Notes: generated by a model not told the origin, from the sequence alone. A stretch of DNA of 31,536 nt from an uncultured Muribaculaceae bacterium (GCA_910588245.1 CAJUQP010000041.1:1-31536); one strand, 5' to 3'. Positions 23,066 through 31,338 are shown, numbered from the stretch's first letter. A program made the numbers and translations.

Positions 23066-23746
23066 ATGGCATCCCAGAATCAGAATCCTCAGGATGAGAC
23101 AACAATCGACAAAGTGAACACGCGCCTCACCGAGGCCGGAACGAAAATCGCCGACAACAGGAAATATATATTTTGGGGCATCGGCGCCGTGGTGGTTGTG
23201 GCTGTTTTCATTCTGTGCTATCTTTTCTTCTATCGTAATCCCCATACTCAGAAATCGTATGACGCATATAACAAGGTAGAGATAAGCGCAGTCAACGATT
23301 CTGTTGCGGCCGTGCAATATAAGCAGGTGGCTGACAAGTATAAGGGTGACGCCGCAGGCAATCTCGCCGCGCTCAGCGCCGGAGAGGCTCTCTACAACGA
23401 AGGGAAATATGCCGAGGCTGCCGAATATCTCAAACGCTTCGATTCAGATGACGATGTGCTCAATGCAAATGCCCTGGTGCTCACCGGCGACTGCTATGTG
23501 AACCTCAAGAAATATGACGAGGCTCTTGAGTATTATCAGAAGGCTGTGAAAGAGGCTGACGAGAATCCTCAGATAGTGCCGAGAACGCTGCTTAAAGAAG
23601 CAAATATCTACGATGAGCAGAAGAAGTATGACAAGGCTCTCGAGTGCTATACGACGATCAAGAACGATTATCCCGAGTTCCGTCTCGGCAACGGCGTGGG
23701 TATTGATGCCTACATCGCCCGTGAGAATGCCCGTCTGGGCAAATGA
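23066..23746 (+). CDS. Membrane-anchored tetratricopeptide repeat protein
   Basis: The 226-residue protein has a polar N-terminus, one membrane segment (about 34-56, with WGIGAVVVVAVFILCYLFFY) and about four TPR units (about 85-215). Recognisable units are AGEALYNEGKYAEAAEYLKR, LTGDCYVNLKKYDEALEYYQ and EANIYDEQKKYDKALECYTT. The layout (short cytoplasmic tail, single span, periplasmic TPR) resembles YfgM-like proteins that assist envelope protein folding, but this is structural similarity only. It forms a single-gene unit, divergent from rpoN and ended by the hairpin at 23837-23871. Confidence 0.9.
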   Translation: MASQNQNPQDETTIDKVNTRLTEAGTKIADNRKYIFWGIGAVVVVAVFILCYLFFYRNPHTQKSYDAYNKVEISAVNDSVAAVQYKQVADKYKGDAAGNLAALSAGEALYNEGKYAEAAEYLKRFDSDDDVLNANALVLTGDCYVNLKKYDEALEYYQKAVKEADENPQIVPRTLLKEANIYDEQKKYDKALECYTTIKNDYPEFRLGNGVGIDAYIARENARLGK

Positions 23747-23836
23747 AAAATCTCTGTCTACCATCATGCCGGTGGAGATGGATCTGCAAAGCATAAGTAC
23801 TCCATAAAATAATAAAACATCTTTGCTTATTTTATG

Positions 23837-23871
23837 AAAAGGGGCAGTGGCTTTAGGGCTATTGCCCTTTT
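23837..23871 (+). terminator. Terminator of the TPR gene
   Basis: AAAAGGGG-CAGTGGC pairs with GCTATTGCCCTTTT over 14 positions, with one bulged G and two G-T pairs around a 6-nt loop. TCTATGTCTTTTA follows. It lies about 90 bp after the stop codon. Confidence 0.75.
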
Positions 23872-23966
23872 CTATGTCTTTTATGCTCATGTCTCTTGAC
23901 GTCTGCCATATCCTTGACCTCGGCATTTTGTGTGCTGTCTGTTGCCTTGGATTCCTGCTCTGGGGG

Positions 23967-24044
23967 CTGTGCTTTGAGGGCTGTGCTTTGAGGGCTGTGC
24001 TTTGAGGGCTGTGCTCTGAGGACTGTGCTCTGAGGACTGTGCCC
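23967..24044. repeat. 14-bp tandem repeat (twice seven)
   Basis: Five copies and a partial sixth of a 14-bp unit: CTGTGCTTTGAGGG three times, then CTGTGCTCTGAGGA twice, then CTGTGCCC. Its second half, TTGAGGG, is the reverse complement of CCCTCAA, which occurs repeatedly in the array at 15041-15215. It lies in a gene-free interval. Confidence 0.92.
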
Positions 24045-24227
24045 TTCTTAATCCTTAAGCCCTTGGCGTAGAAGCCGCCCCGGACTGAGTCTCCATACGG
24101 GAGATATTTATTGGCGTCTCGCTCGTCGTTTTATGCTTGTTCGGAGGGTATTGACGTCGGAGATTTAATGGGAATAGACAGCAGTTTTCATAGAGCTAAG
24201 AGGAGGATTGATCTGGGAAGTAGGTAT

Positions 24228-24626
24228 AAAAAAGAACAGGCGTCTTTCACAAGATGCCTGTCTGAATTGCGAATCAAATTTATTTCTACAAACCTAACAT
24301 ATAAATTTATTCAATTATATTCTTTTACCTATACTTTAGTTTTCTGTCGCTACCTGTCTGGTCAACTATCGAATCTGTTTGACGTCTGTCGACAATCTGA
24401 CCTGTTTCTTTAAATTCCCCTGAGGGTAATTTCATTGAACCTTTGAAAGAGTGTGTCCCCACACTTCATGACAATCTTTCTTACCTTAAGATCTGACTTG
24501 TGTCACCTATCAATATCTTTTGCAGAGAAGACGATGTGATCTGCTTTCCGCCGGATGCTTTGGATCGGGGCCTATATTGCGATAGGCAGGGAAGGATCCG
24601 GGGTCTGTAGACATCCTCGTTTTCTC
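24228..24626 (-). ncRNA. Predicted unclassified minus-strand transcript, about 400 nt
   Basis: A consensus promoter (24663-24633) and an intrinsic terminator (24261-24236 plus its T-run) face the same way and bracket about 400 nt with no long coding frame. I recognise no tmRNA, RNase P, SRP or 6S signature. Several short inverted repeats are present, such as AGTGTG/CACACT at 24446-24461 (plus coordinates) and the palindrome TGTCGACA. A 34-codon frame (24614 to 24510, beginning MSTDPGSF and ending KRY) starts about 12 nt into the transcript with GAGG just upstream. The RNA could therefore be a small mRNA, a regulatory RNA or both. The prediction rests only on the promoter-terminator pair. Confidence 0.35.
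24236..24261 (-). terminator. Intrinsic terminator on the minus strand
   Basis: ACAGGCGTCTT (24236-24246) pairs with AAGATGCCTGT (24251-24261), 11 pairs with one G-T, loop TCAC. On the minus strand TTCTTTTTTATA follows. It is about 680 bp beyond the nearest minus-strand gene, so it more likely ends a separate transcript. Confidence 0.75.
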
Positions 24627-24632
24627 ACATGG

Positions 24633-24663
24633 CAAAATTACTATCTTATGGGGGCTTAAGCAA
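24633..24663 (-). promoter_or_regulatory. Minus-strand promoter inside the gene-free interval
   Basis: On the minus strand TTG (24663-24661) and TAATTTTG (24640-24633) are 20 bp apart, a good Bacteroidota promoter match. A very AT-rich stretch (about 24680-24775) lies directly upstream. Transcription would run toward lower coordinates from about 24626. Confidence 0.6.
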
Positions 24664-24939
24664 GCAATATGTGGTGCATATAAGTCTATATATAGATATT
24701 AGATTTATAAAAATATTGATTTATAATAATATATAAATTAACAATATAGATTAGGTATCAAGTTATATATAGCTCCATAGACCCATAATATGGGCGCCGA
24801 GGGGCTCTGATAGAATGCCGGCAGACCGCAAATTCATGCAATATGTCACAGCACCTATGATGCCGTGATGGCCTGAGCGCGGCTTTACAGAGCGCTGTAT
24901 AGGGTCGGATGATGCAAAGAATGTTGAGGCAGGATCTCC
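24664..24939. other. AT-rich stretch and remaining gene-free sequence
   Basis: Bases 24680-24775 are almost only A and T (TATATATAG, TAATAATATATAA), in contrast to the GC-richer genes around. They may act as an upstream element for the promoter at 24633-24663 or be a relic of transferred DNA. From 24790 to 24939 I see no gene, and no convincing terminator for the minus-strand gene that stops at 24940. Confidence 0.5.
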
Positions 24940-26556
24940 TTAAATGATCACTGAGGAGAATTGGCTGTTGCCGAGATCGGCCACATCCTTGTCGAATGTG
25001 TCGCGGTTTATAGCGCGGTTGCGCATGCGGTTGCGGTAGGCGTATACGGTGTTGGTGGAGTATCCCAGAATCTGGGCAATCTGTACGCTCTGGTCCACAC
25101 CCAGACGCACGAAGGCGTATATGCGCAGCTCCGGGGTCAGCGGATCGTCTTTCCGTAGTTCGATCTGTCTGTCAGGTTGCAGCAGGGAATTGATGCTGTC
25201 GACGAAATCCGGGAAGATGTCGAGCAGAGCCTTGTCGATAAGTTTATAGAACTCGTCGGAGCCGGTTTCGTTGAATTTGCCCGAACTGACTATGCGGAGA
25301 AGGTCGTCGCTCTGTCCGGAGCTGATCTTACGCGTCACCAGAGCGGCGAGTTGCTGCAGACGCGAGGCATAGTTGGAACAGAGGCCGATGAAGTTGCCTA
25401 CATATGCCTCGAGCTTGCGCGACGACGCGGCGAGCTTGCGCTCGTTGCCCCTCATCTTAGCCATGCTTCTCATAATTATGATCAGGAGCACGGCGGCGAT
25501 CAGCAGCAGGGTGGATGATATCATCGCGAATCCCACCATGTTGTTGCGGGAGTCGTTGATTTCCTTCCGGTAGGCCTGGTCGATCACCGGCATCAGTGCG
25601 GAGATGGCCACGGTGCGCATCCTTATGTTGCCTTGATTGGCTTCCTCAAGGGCATAGTTGATATAATTGAAGGCATTGTTCAGGTCGCCGTGTTCATAAA
25701 GCCAGTTGGCCAGGTCGGGGAGTGCCAGTCCTTCGCGCACGCAGCATTTGATGTCGCTTTCAGCGGCCGTCGCGAGATAGGTGGCGTAGCCTCTGAAGTC
25801 GCCCTTGCGTTTGTAGACTTCGGCGAGCTGATAAGCGGCCATGCCGTAGATGTTGTCGGAGTCGCCCTGAGCGGTCATCAGTTGTTGGAGGTCTTTCTGA
25901 GCTTCGTTGAGACGTCCTTCTGTCACGAGCCGTTCGCATTTTATGAACCTGTAGAGAGGTTCCTCCTTAGGCAGATAGCGTAGCAGGGAATCATCACACT
26001 CTATGTAGCGTCGACGATAGATGTCGGCGTATCTTCCATGATCCTGCACATAGGTGAGCATGTAGAAATAAAGCTTTCTGGAAGATTTCCAGTATTCGAT
26101 GCGTGATGAAGGGTCTTTGACCGCCTCCCCTATGGAGTCGAGACCTTTCACAGCCGGTATGAAGAGCCCCGCCGTTCCGAGAGCGTTTATGAGCGAGAGC
26201 CGGGCCCGGGTGTCGGTCTGCGGGGATGTGTCTTCCGGGATCAGGGCTACGGCGCGAGCTCCGTAATGGATGGCCGAATCGGCGTTGAACTGGCAATAAG
26301 AGTCGGCAATCTCTATCGTTATCCTCAATTTGTCGGCCGGAGACTGTGCGTCGCGGAGAAGATTCCGGAGAGAGTCGAATCTCTCGGCTTTAAGACGTTG
26401 ATAGCGCGGAGCCTTTTCGATGGTGGCGTTAAGGCTGCGGAGAGCGTTCTCGGGCGCTATGTCGTCTCTGTCGGGGAAGCCTTTGTCGTGGGCGGAGCAT
26501 CCGGCTGCGGCGAGGCATACGGCGAGAATAAATATGTGGATGATAGTCCTGGGCAT
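24940..26556 (-). CDS. DUF6377-type membrane regulator: TPR sensor with C-terminal HTH
   Basis: This 538-residue protein begins with a lipoprotein-like signal (LAAAGC, Cys20), followed by a large helical TPR-like region (about 40-325). A membrane segment (about 340-364, GFAMISSTLLLIAAVLLIII), a short coiled linker and a cytoplasmic part follow. The C-terminus has a LuxR-like helix-turn-helix (about 475-515, VQIAQILGYSTNTVYAYRNR). The layout matches the DUF6377 family of Bacteroidales and implies a periplasmic sensor directly tethered to a DNA-binding domain. Target genes are not evident. The family name rests on recall of overall architecture. It is divergent from the M16 peptidase gene with closely packed promoters. 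The lipobox together with a second membrane anchor is unusual. Confidence 0.85.
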   Translation of the reverse strand: MPRTIIHIFILAVCLAAAGCSAHDKGFPDRDDIAPENALRSLNATIEKAPRYQRLKAERFDSLRNLLRDAQSPADKLRITIEIADSYCQFNADSAIHYGARAVALIPEDTSPQTDTRARLSLINALGTAGLFIPAVKGLDSIGEAVKDPSSRIEYWKSSRKLYFYMLTYVQDHGRYADIYRRRYIECDDSLLRYLPKEEPLYRFIKCERLVTEGRLNEAQKDLQQLMTAQGDSDNIYGMAAYQLAEVYKRKGDFRGYATYLATAAESDIKCCVREGLALPDLANWLYEHGDLNNAFNYINYALEEANQGNIRMRTVAISALMPVIDQAYRKEINDSRNNMVGFAMISSTLLLIAAVLLIIIMRSMAKMRGNERKLAASSRKLEAYVGNFIGLCSNYASRLQQLAALVTRKISSGQSDDLLRIVSSGKFNETGSDEFYKLIDKALLDIFPDFVDSINSLLQPDRQIELRKDDPLTPELRIYAFVRLGVDQSVQIAQILGYSTNTVYAYRNRMRNRAINRDTFDKDVADLGNSQFSSVII

Positions 26557-26578
26557 TGCGGTGTGGGCGATTGATGTG

Positions 26579-26586
26579 CAAATTTA
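26579..26586 (-). promoter_or_regulatory. Promoter -7 element of the DUF6377-type gene
   Basis: TAAATTTG on the minus strand matches TAnnTTTG. The start site would be near 26572, about 16 nt before the ATG at 26556. No clear -33 is seen. It lies where the -33 region of the opposing promoter should be. Confidence 0.6.
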
Positions 26587-26599
26587 AGGAAATTTTTAT

Positions 26600-26607
26600 T
26601 AACTTTG
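26600..26607 (+). promoter_or_regulatory. Promoter -7 element of the M16 peptidase gene
   Basis: TAACTTTG is a perfect TAnnTTTG. Transcription should start near 26614, which excludes upstream in-frame starts (26556, 26574) and supports the ATG at 26643. The -33 region overlaps the divergent -7 element at 26579-26586. Confidence 0.68.
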
Positions 26608-26642
26608 CATATTGTAGCGGCCAAAACGGCCGTATTCTTCAG

Positions 26643-27872
26643 ATGACAATCGGTAATTCTTATTCTATATTCACTCTTCCCAACGGATTGCGCACGGTGT
26701 GCTGGCATATGGATGGCATGGTAAGCTATATCGGGGCGGTGGTAAATGCCGGAAGCCGCGATGAGGCGCCATCGTCGTTCGGACTGGCGCATTTTGTGGA
26801 GCATACCATCTTCAAGGGTACCGAGAGGCGCCGAAGCTGGCAGATATCGAGCCGTATGGAGTCGGTCGGGGGTGAACTAAACGCATATACTTCCAAGGAG
26901 GAGACCATGGTCTATACAAACGCTCCGGCAGGATATGAGGAGCGGGCCGTGGAACTTCTTGCCGACCTCATATGCTCGAGCGTGTTCCCCGAGGAGGAGA
27001 TCGAGAGGGAGAAGGATGTGGTGATCGAGGAGATCAACAGCTATCTCGACAGTCCTTCCGACGCGGTTTACGATGAATTCGAGGAGTTGGCATATGCCGG
27101 ATCTGGGCTGGCACACAATATCCTGGGATCAGCGGATAGTGTCCGTGCCCTTGGCGGAGAAGACTGCCGGAGTTTCGTGAGGCGTTTCTATACGCCGGAT
27201 CAGATGGTCGTGTATTGCTGCGGACCGTCCGATCCGCGGAAGATACGCAGGATCGTGGAGAGATATTTCGGCTCCATGCATTTCCCCGGAGAACCTCGAC
27301 AGAGGACGATGGCTCCTGAGATGAAACCGTTTGATATGCTGCGCGACCGCGGTAATCATCAGGCCAACACTATCGTGGGGGCACGTCTTTTCGGACGTGG
27401 AGATCAGCGCCGGTTCGCGCTCTTCCTCCTCAATAACTATCTCGGTGGGCCGTGCATGAACTCAAGGCTGAACCGCGAATTGCGTGAGAAAAGGGGATAT
27501 GTATATACGGTGGACAGTTCGGTGAGCCTGATGAGTGACACCGGGCTCATGCTCATATATTTCGGTTCTGACCCGAAGTCGGTGGGAAAATGCCGGAGCA
27601 TAATCTTCAGGGAGCTCGAGAGACTTGCCGACTCGCCGTTGCCCCCTTCCACATTCGAGAGGATAAAACGTCAGTACTGCGGGCAGCTTCTCGTCAGCAC
27701 CGACCATCGTGAGAACCGGGCGATGTCGCTGGCGAAGAGCCTGCTTTATTACGATGAGATACACGATATAGCCACAACGGCCGCTAATATCGGCAATGTG
27801 ACCGCGGAGGAGATGCGCGACGTGGCCCGGATGCTATCGCCTGACAGATTTTCCACTCTCACTCTGACATGA
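26643..27872 (+). CDS. M16-family (pitrilysin-type) zinc metallopeptidase
   Basis: From the ATG at 26643 this is a 409-residue M16 peptidase. The inverted zinc motif is H50-F-V-E53-H54 (GLAHFVEHTIFKG); the third ligand is expected at Glu129 or Glu130 (VIEEINSYLDSPSD), about 75 residues on, as in the family. The C-terminal half is the M16 partner domain, including LNRELREKRGYVYTV, the usual Arg/Tyr motif. The length equals that of a two-domain bacterial processing-peptidase-like protein. It carries no signal peptide, suggesting a cytoplasmic enzyme that degrades or trims peptides. It starts a rightward group with dusB 37 bp downstream. Confidence 0.94.
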   Translation: MTIGNSYSIFTLPNGLRTVCWHMDGMVSYIGAVVNAGSRDEAPSSFGLAHFVEHTIFKGTERRRSWQISSRMESVGGELNAYTSKEETMVYTNAPAGYEERAVELLADLICSSVFPEEEIEREKDVVIEEINSYLDSPSDAVYDEFEELAYAGSGLAHNILGSADSVRALGGEDCRSFVRRFYTPDQMVVYCCGPSDPRKIRRIVERYFGSMHFPGEPRQRTMAPEMKPFDMLRDRGNHQANTIVGARLFGRGDQRRFALFLLNNYLGGPCMNSRLNRELREKRGYVYTVDSSVSLMSDTGLMLIYFGSDPKSVGKCRSIIFRELERLADSPLPPSTFERIKRQYCGQLLVSTDHRENRAMSLAKSLLYYDEIHDIATTAANIGNVTAEEMRDVARMLSPDRFSTLTLT

Positions 27873-27909
27873 CGGCATGGCGCACCTACAGTATTAACAT
27901 GACTGGATT

Positions 27910-28890
27910 ATGAAGATTGGAAACATAGATCTTGGCGAGCGCCCGGTGATGCTCGCACCGATGGAAGACGTGACAGATCCGTCGTTCCGCCTCATATGCC
28001 ATGAGCAGGGGGCTGCGATGGTCTACACGGAATTTGTGTCGTCGGAGGCGCTTGTGAGAAACATCGCCTCGACCGCAAGGAAGCTCCATATCGATGAGCG
28101 CGAACGCCCTGTGGCCATACAGATCTACGGTCGGGAGCCCGAGGCTATGGTGGAGGCTGCGAAGATGGTGGAGGAAGCCGGGCCTGACCTTATCGATATC
28201 AATTTCGGTTGCCCGGTGAAGAAGGTGGCCGGCAAAGGAGCCGGTGCGGGAATGCTTCGCGACATCCCGAAGATGCTTTCTATCACAGAGGCTGTGGTGA
28301 AGGCCGTCGGTGTCCCTGTCACGGTCAAGACCCGTCTTGGCTGGGATCACGAGAACCGTATCATCACCGACCTCGGTCCGCGGCTGCAGGACTGCGGGAT
28401 CGCTGCGCTGACTGTGCATGGCCGCACACGTTCGCAGATGTATACAGGCGAAGCCGACTGGTCGCTGATAGGGGAGCTCAAGGCAGATCCGAGGATGGAG
28501 ATTCCGGTGATCGGCAACGGCGATATCACCACTCCGGAGGGTGCGGCCAGGGCTTTCGACGAATATGGGGTAGACGGTATCATGATAGGCCGGGGCGCTA
28601 TCGGGGCGACATGGATCTTCCATGATGTATGCCAGTATCTCAGGGATGGGGCTTGGGAGCCGCTGCCTGATGCCGGGAAGTTCGCGCTGCTCCGGCGCCA
28701 GATCCGCGAGAGTATCGACCGCATAGATGAATATCGGGGCATCCTCCACATACGGCGTCATCTGGCTGCGACACCTCTCTTCAAAGGGCTCCCTGATTTC
28801 CGCCAGACGCGCATAAGACTGCTGCGGGCGGACACCGCTGACGAACTTGAACAGATAATCAGAGAAATCGAAGAGAAATATTTCGGCTAA
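27910..28890 (+). CDS. dusB: tRNA-dihydrouridine synthase, DusB type
   Basis: This 326-residue flavoenzyme reduces uridine to dihydrouridine in the tRNA D-loop using FMN and NADPH. The TIM-barrel motifs are intact: MLAPMEDVTDPSFR near the start, QIYGREPE, DINFGCPVKKVAGKGAGAG with the catalytic Cys101, VTVKTRLGWD, a HGRTRSQMYTGEADW block and IGNGDITTPEGA. IGRGAIG, the late phosphate-binding segment, is also present. The arrangement is that of the DusB/NifR3 group. It follows the M16 peptidase gene by 37 bp. No fis gene, its partner in E. coli, is present, as expected outside Gammaproteobacteria. Confidence 0.95.
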   Translation: MKIGNIDLGERPVMLAPMEDVTDPSFRLICHEQGAAMVYTEFVSSEALVRNIASTARKLHIDERERPVAIQIYGREPEAMVEAAKMVEEAGPDLIDINFGCPVKKVAGKGAGAGMLRDIPKMLSITEAVVKAVGVPVTVKTRLGWDHENRIITDLGPRLQDCGIAALTVHGRTRSQMYTGEADWSLIGELKADPRMEIPVIGNGDITTPEGAARAFDEYGVDGIMIGRGAIGATWIFHDVCQYLRDGAWEPLPDAGKFALLRRQIRESIDRIDEYRGILHIRRHLAATPLFKGLPDFRQTRIRLLRADTADELEQIIREIEEKYFG

Positions 28891-28977
28891 ACCGACGGCC
28901 AGACACGTTATAGACGTAGACATACAAGTGTAACCTGACCGTGGGGCGTCAAGCTCCGCGACTTAATGGAAGTTCTT

Positions 28978-29730
28978 ATGAGGAAATATATTTTTTTATT
29001 GGCTATGGTGTGGGTGTCGCTTCTGACGAATGCCCGCGATGCTGAGAATTATAAGGTCGAGGTTGGGCAGTTTGACAAGGTCAAGGTGCTCGACAATGTG
29101 AATGTGGTCTACCGCTGTATGCCCGATTCCACGGGATGGGTGCAGTATCGCGGCGCCAAGGAGTTTGCAGACGCGTTCATAATCACTCCAAAGGACGGCA
29201 CTCTCAAGATACAGGTGTCGACAGAGGATGTGGGGCATCCCGATCTGCCGACCCTATATATCTACTCCGATTTCCTGACATCCGTGGAGAACTCATCGGC
29301 TTTCGACGTGGTGGTGGAGAGCTCGGCTCCATGTGCGGAATTCAGCGCCAAAGAGATCGGCAATGGCCGGATAGCTGTGGAGAATGTCAGGGCCAATGTT
29401 GTCAAGGCTACGATCGCCACTGGCAACGGCACGGTGAGTATATCAGGGAAATGTCAGCGCGCCGACTTGAAGATGGTAGGCACGGGAGTGATCTCTGCAG
29501 ACCTTCTTGAGGCGGAGACCGTCAATTGCCGCATCCTCGGAGGCGGCTCCATAGGATGCTGGCCTGTGGATAAGCTCAGTGTTAAGGGTATCGGCTCAAC
29601 CAAGATATACTATAAAGGAGATCCCGACATAAAGAAATCGGGAGGTGGAAAACTTTTCCAGCTTCCTGAAGACCATCAGAGTGCCGGTGTCGGCGAAACC
29701 TATGATGACGGGGAGGAAGAGGATGAGTAA
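28978..29730 (+). CDS. DUF2807 (GIN-domain) secreted protein
   Basis: This 250-residue protein has a signal peptide (about 1-20, MRKYIFLLAMVWVSLLTNA) and a DUF2807 'head GIN' beta-helix-like domain (about 25-215). It begins with EVGQFDKVKVLDNVNVVY and carries repeating short strands such as GNGRIAVENVRANVVKATI. A Glu/Asp-rich tail closes it. DUF2807 proteins are periplasmic or surface proteins of Bacteroidota with no settled function. An ATG at 28966 is an alternative start; 28978 is preferred because GGAAG precedes it and the signal peptide is more regular. Its stop overlaps the start of the next gene by 8 bp. Confidence 0.88.
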   Translation: MRKYIFLLAMVWVSLLTNARDAENYKVEVGQFDKVKVLDNVNVVYRCMPDSTGWVQYRGAKEFADAFIITPKDGTLKIQVSTEDVGHPDLPTLYIYSDFLTSVENSSAFDVVVESSAPCAEFSAKEIGNGRIAVENVRANVVKATIATGNGTVSISGKCQRADLKMVGTGVISADLLEAETVNCRILGGGSIGCWPVDKLSVKGIGSTKIYYKGDPDIKKSGGGKLFQLPEDHQSAGVGETYDDGEEEDE

Positions 29731-31210
29731 TTGCGATGAGGCGACCGCAGAACCTGATAAACAGGCGGGGTCTCTCAAACTGAAGACGGCGCGCACGCTT
29801 AAATGGAACACTGTCGACAGGCTGGCGAGCCAGGTGCTCTATGGCGTAGTCGGCGTGGTGCTCGCGAATGTGCTCTCACAGGAGGATTTCGGTCTTGTGG
29901 GAGCGCTTCTTGTATTTCAGGCTTTCGCCATAATATTCGCCGACAGTGGTTTCGGGGCGGCTCTGCTCCAGAAGAAGGAGCCTACGCAGGAGGATTATTC
30001 CTCGGTGTTCTGGTTTAATCTTGTTGTAAGCGTGGCCATCTATGCGCTGCTTTGGTTTACGGCTCCGGCCATCGCCGATCTTTTCCAGGGAGACCGCAGG
30101 CTCATACCCTTGTCGAAGGTAATGTTTCTGACCTTTGTGCTCAACGCTTTGGCCATAGTGCAGACCAACCGGCTGATGAAGCGTATGGACGTGAAGATGA
30201 TAGCCGTGTCGAATGTCATCGCGCAGGTATCCGGCGGTGCGCTTGGCATTGTGTTGGCGCTCGCGGGCTATGGGGCCTGGGCTCTCGTGTGGCAGTCGGT
30301 GGCGCTGGCCGGGATCAAGACGGCTATTCTCTGGCTTACGGGGGGCTGGCGCCCGACTTGCTGGATCCGCATGGACTCCATGCGGCAGATATGGCGCATC
30401 GGTCTGAGCGTCTTTTCATCATCGATGCTCAACACTGTTTTCCTCAATATATATTCCCTCGTTATCGGAGCGGCTTATTCCCTGCGCTCTCTGGGAGTAT
30501 ATTCTCAGGCCGACAAATGGAGCAAGATGGGTAGCGCGTCGTTATCGCAGGTGCTTACAGCCTCGTTTGTGCCGTTGTTGTCGAGGTTTCAGGACGATGC
30601 CGATGATTTCCGGAGATATGTGGGAAAGATCAACCGCTTCACGGCGTTTGTAGTGTTTCCGGCGTTGCTGGGACTCGCGGCCGTGGGCGACACGCTTTTC
30701 CATACTCTTTTCGCTGATAAATGGGACGCCGCCATAATCCTTTTCCGCATCCTGTGCGTCAGAGGAGTGTTCGTGGTGCTTACATCGCTTTATGGCAACT
30801 ATATGCTGTCGAAAGGTTACGGGAGGAGTCTCTTTGCCATTGAGGTGATAAAAGACGCGGCTATAGCAGTGGCAATCCTTGCCACGGTCTTCAGTCGCGA
30901 TGTGGAGATTCTCGTATGGGGACAATTCTTCGCATCGTTCGCCACATGGCTCGTGGTGGTCGGCATGACAGGTCATAAGGTAGGTTATCCTGTAGGGCGC
31001 ATGATCAGTGATCTTCTGCCGTTTCTTTTGGCCTCCCTTATAATGTGGACAGGATGTTGGGTGCTTTCTCTGGTCACACTCCCCGCGATAGTGGTGTTGG
31101 CACTACAGATAGCCGTTGGGGCTGCCCTCTATGTGGGGATAATGTGTCTCTTCCGTTCTCCGGAACTCCGGGAATGTTCCACATATCTTTTCGGCCGCTT
31201 CCGCAGATAA
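29723..31210 (+). CDS. Polysaccharide flippase, Wzx/MOP type
   Basis: From the ATG at 29723 this is a 495-residue integral membrane protein with roughly a dozen or more hydrophobic segments. It is typical of lipopolysaccharide/exopolysaccharide flippases (Polysacc_synt family, MOP superfamily), which move lipid-linked sugars across the inner membrane. Family features are the opening KTARTLKWNTVDRLASQVLY, the LSQEDFGLVGALLVFQAFA stretch and ADSGFGAALLQK. The start overlaps the preceding stop (ATGAGTAA) and follows a GAGGAAGAGG ribosome-binding region, indicating translational coupling. Other frames begin earlier (29645) but inside the upstream gene. No glycosyltransferase is adjacent in the window, so its substrate is unknown. 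Confidence 0.92.
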   Translation: MSNCDEATAEPDKQAGSLKLKTARTLKWNTVDRLASQVLYGVVGVVLANVLSQEDFGLVGALLVFQAFAIIFADSGFGAALLQKKEPTQEDYSSVFWFNLVVSVAIYALLWFTAPAIADLFQGDRRLIPLSKVMFLTFVLNALAIVQTNRLMKRMDVKMIAVSNVIAQVSGGALGIVLALAGYGAWALVWQSVALAGIKTAILWLTGGWRPTCWIRMDSMRQIWRIGLSVFSSSMLNTVFLNIYSLVIGAAYSLRSLGVYSQADKWSKMGSASLSQVLTASFVPLLSRFQDDADDFRRYVGKINRFTAFVVFPALLGLAAVGDTLFHTLFADKWDAAIILFRILCVRGVFVVLTSLYGNYMLSKGYGRSLFAIEVIKDAAIAVAILATVFSRDVEILVWGQFFASFATWLVVVGMTGHKVGYPVGRMISDLLPFLLASLIMWTGCWVLSLVTLPAIVVLALQIAVGAALYVGIMCLFRSPELRECSTYLFGRFRR

Positions 31211-31338
31211 TCCGTTTTTTTACTGCCGCACGAAGGCAAAACAGGAAATGATGCTAAGAAAATGTGCAAAATAAAGCACTGACAATTAGGACGCTGTATA
31301 TTTATGTTGATAAAATGTGTAAAATTCTCAACGAAAAA

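Noticed and set aside
24111..24413. 100-codon plus-strand frame in the gene-free interval
   Set aside because: Composition is atypical, no ribosome-binding site or domain is seen, and it crosses the minus-strand terminator hairpin at 24236-24261.
27886..28923. Antisense open frame (345 codons) opposite dusB
   Set aside because: The plus strand encodes a complete DusB with catalytic motifs. The antisense translation is rich in His/Arg/Leu and matches nothing recognised.
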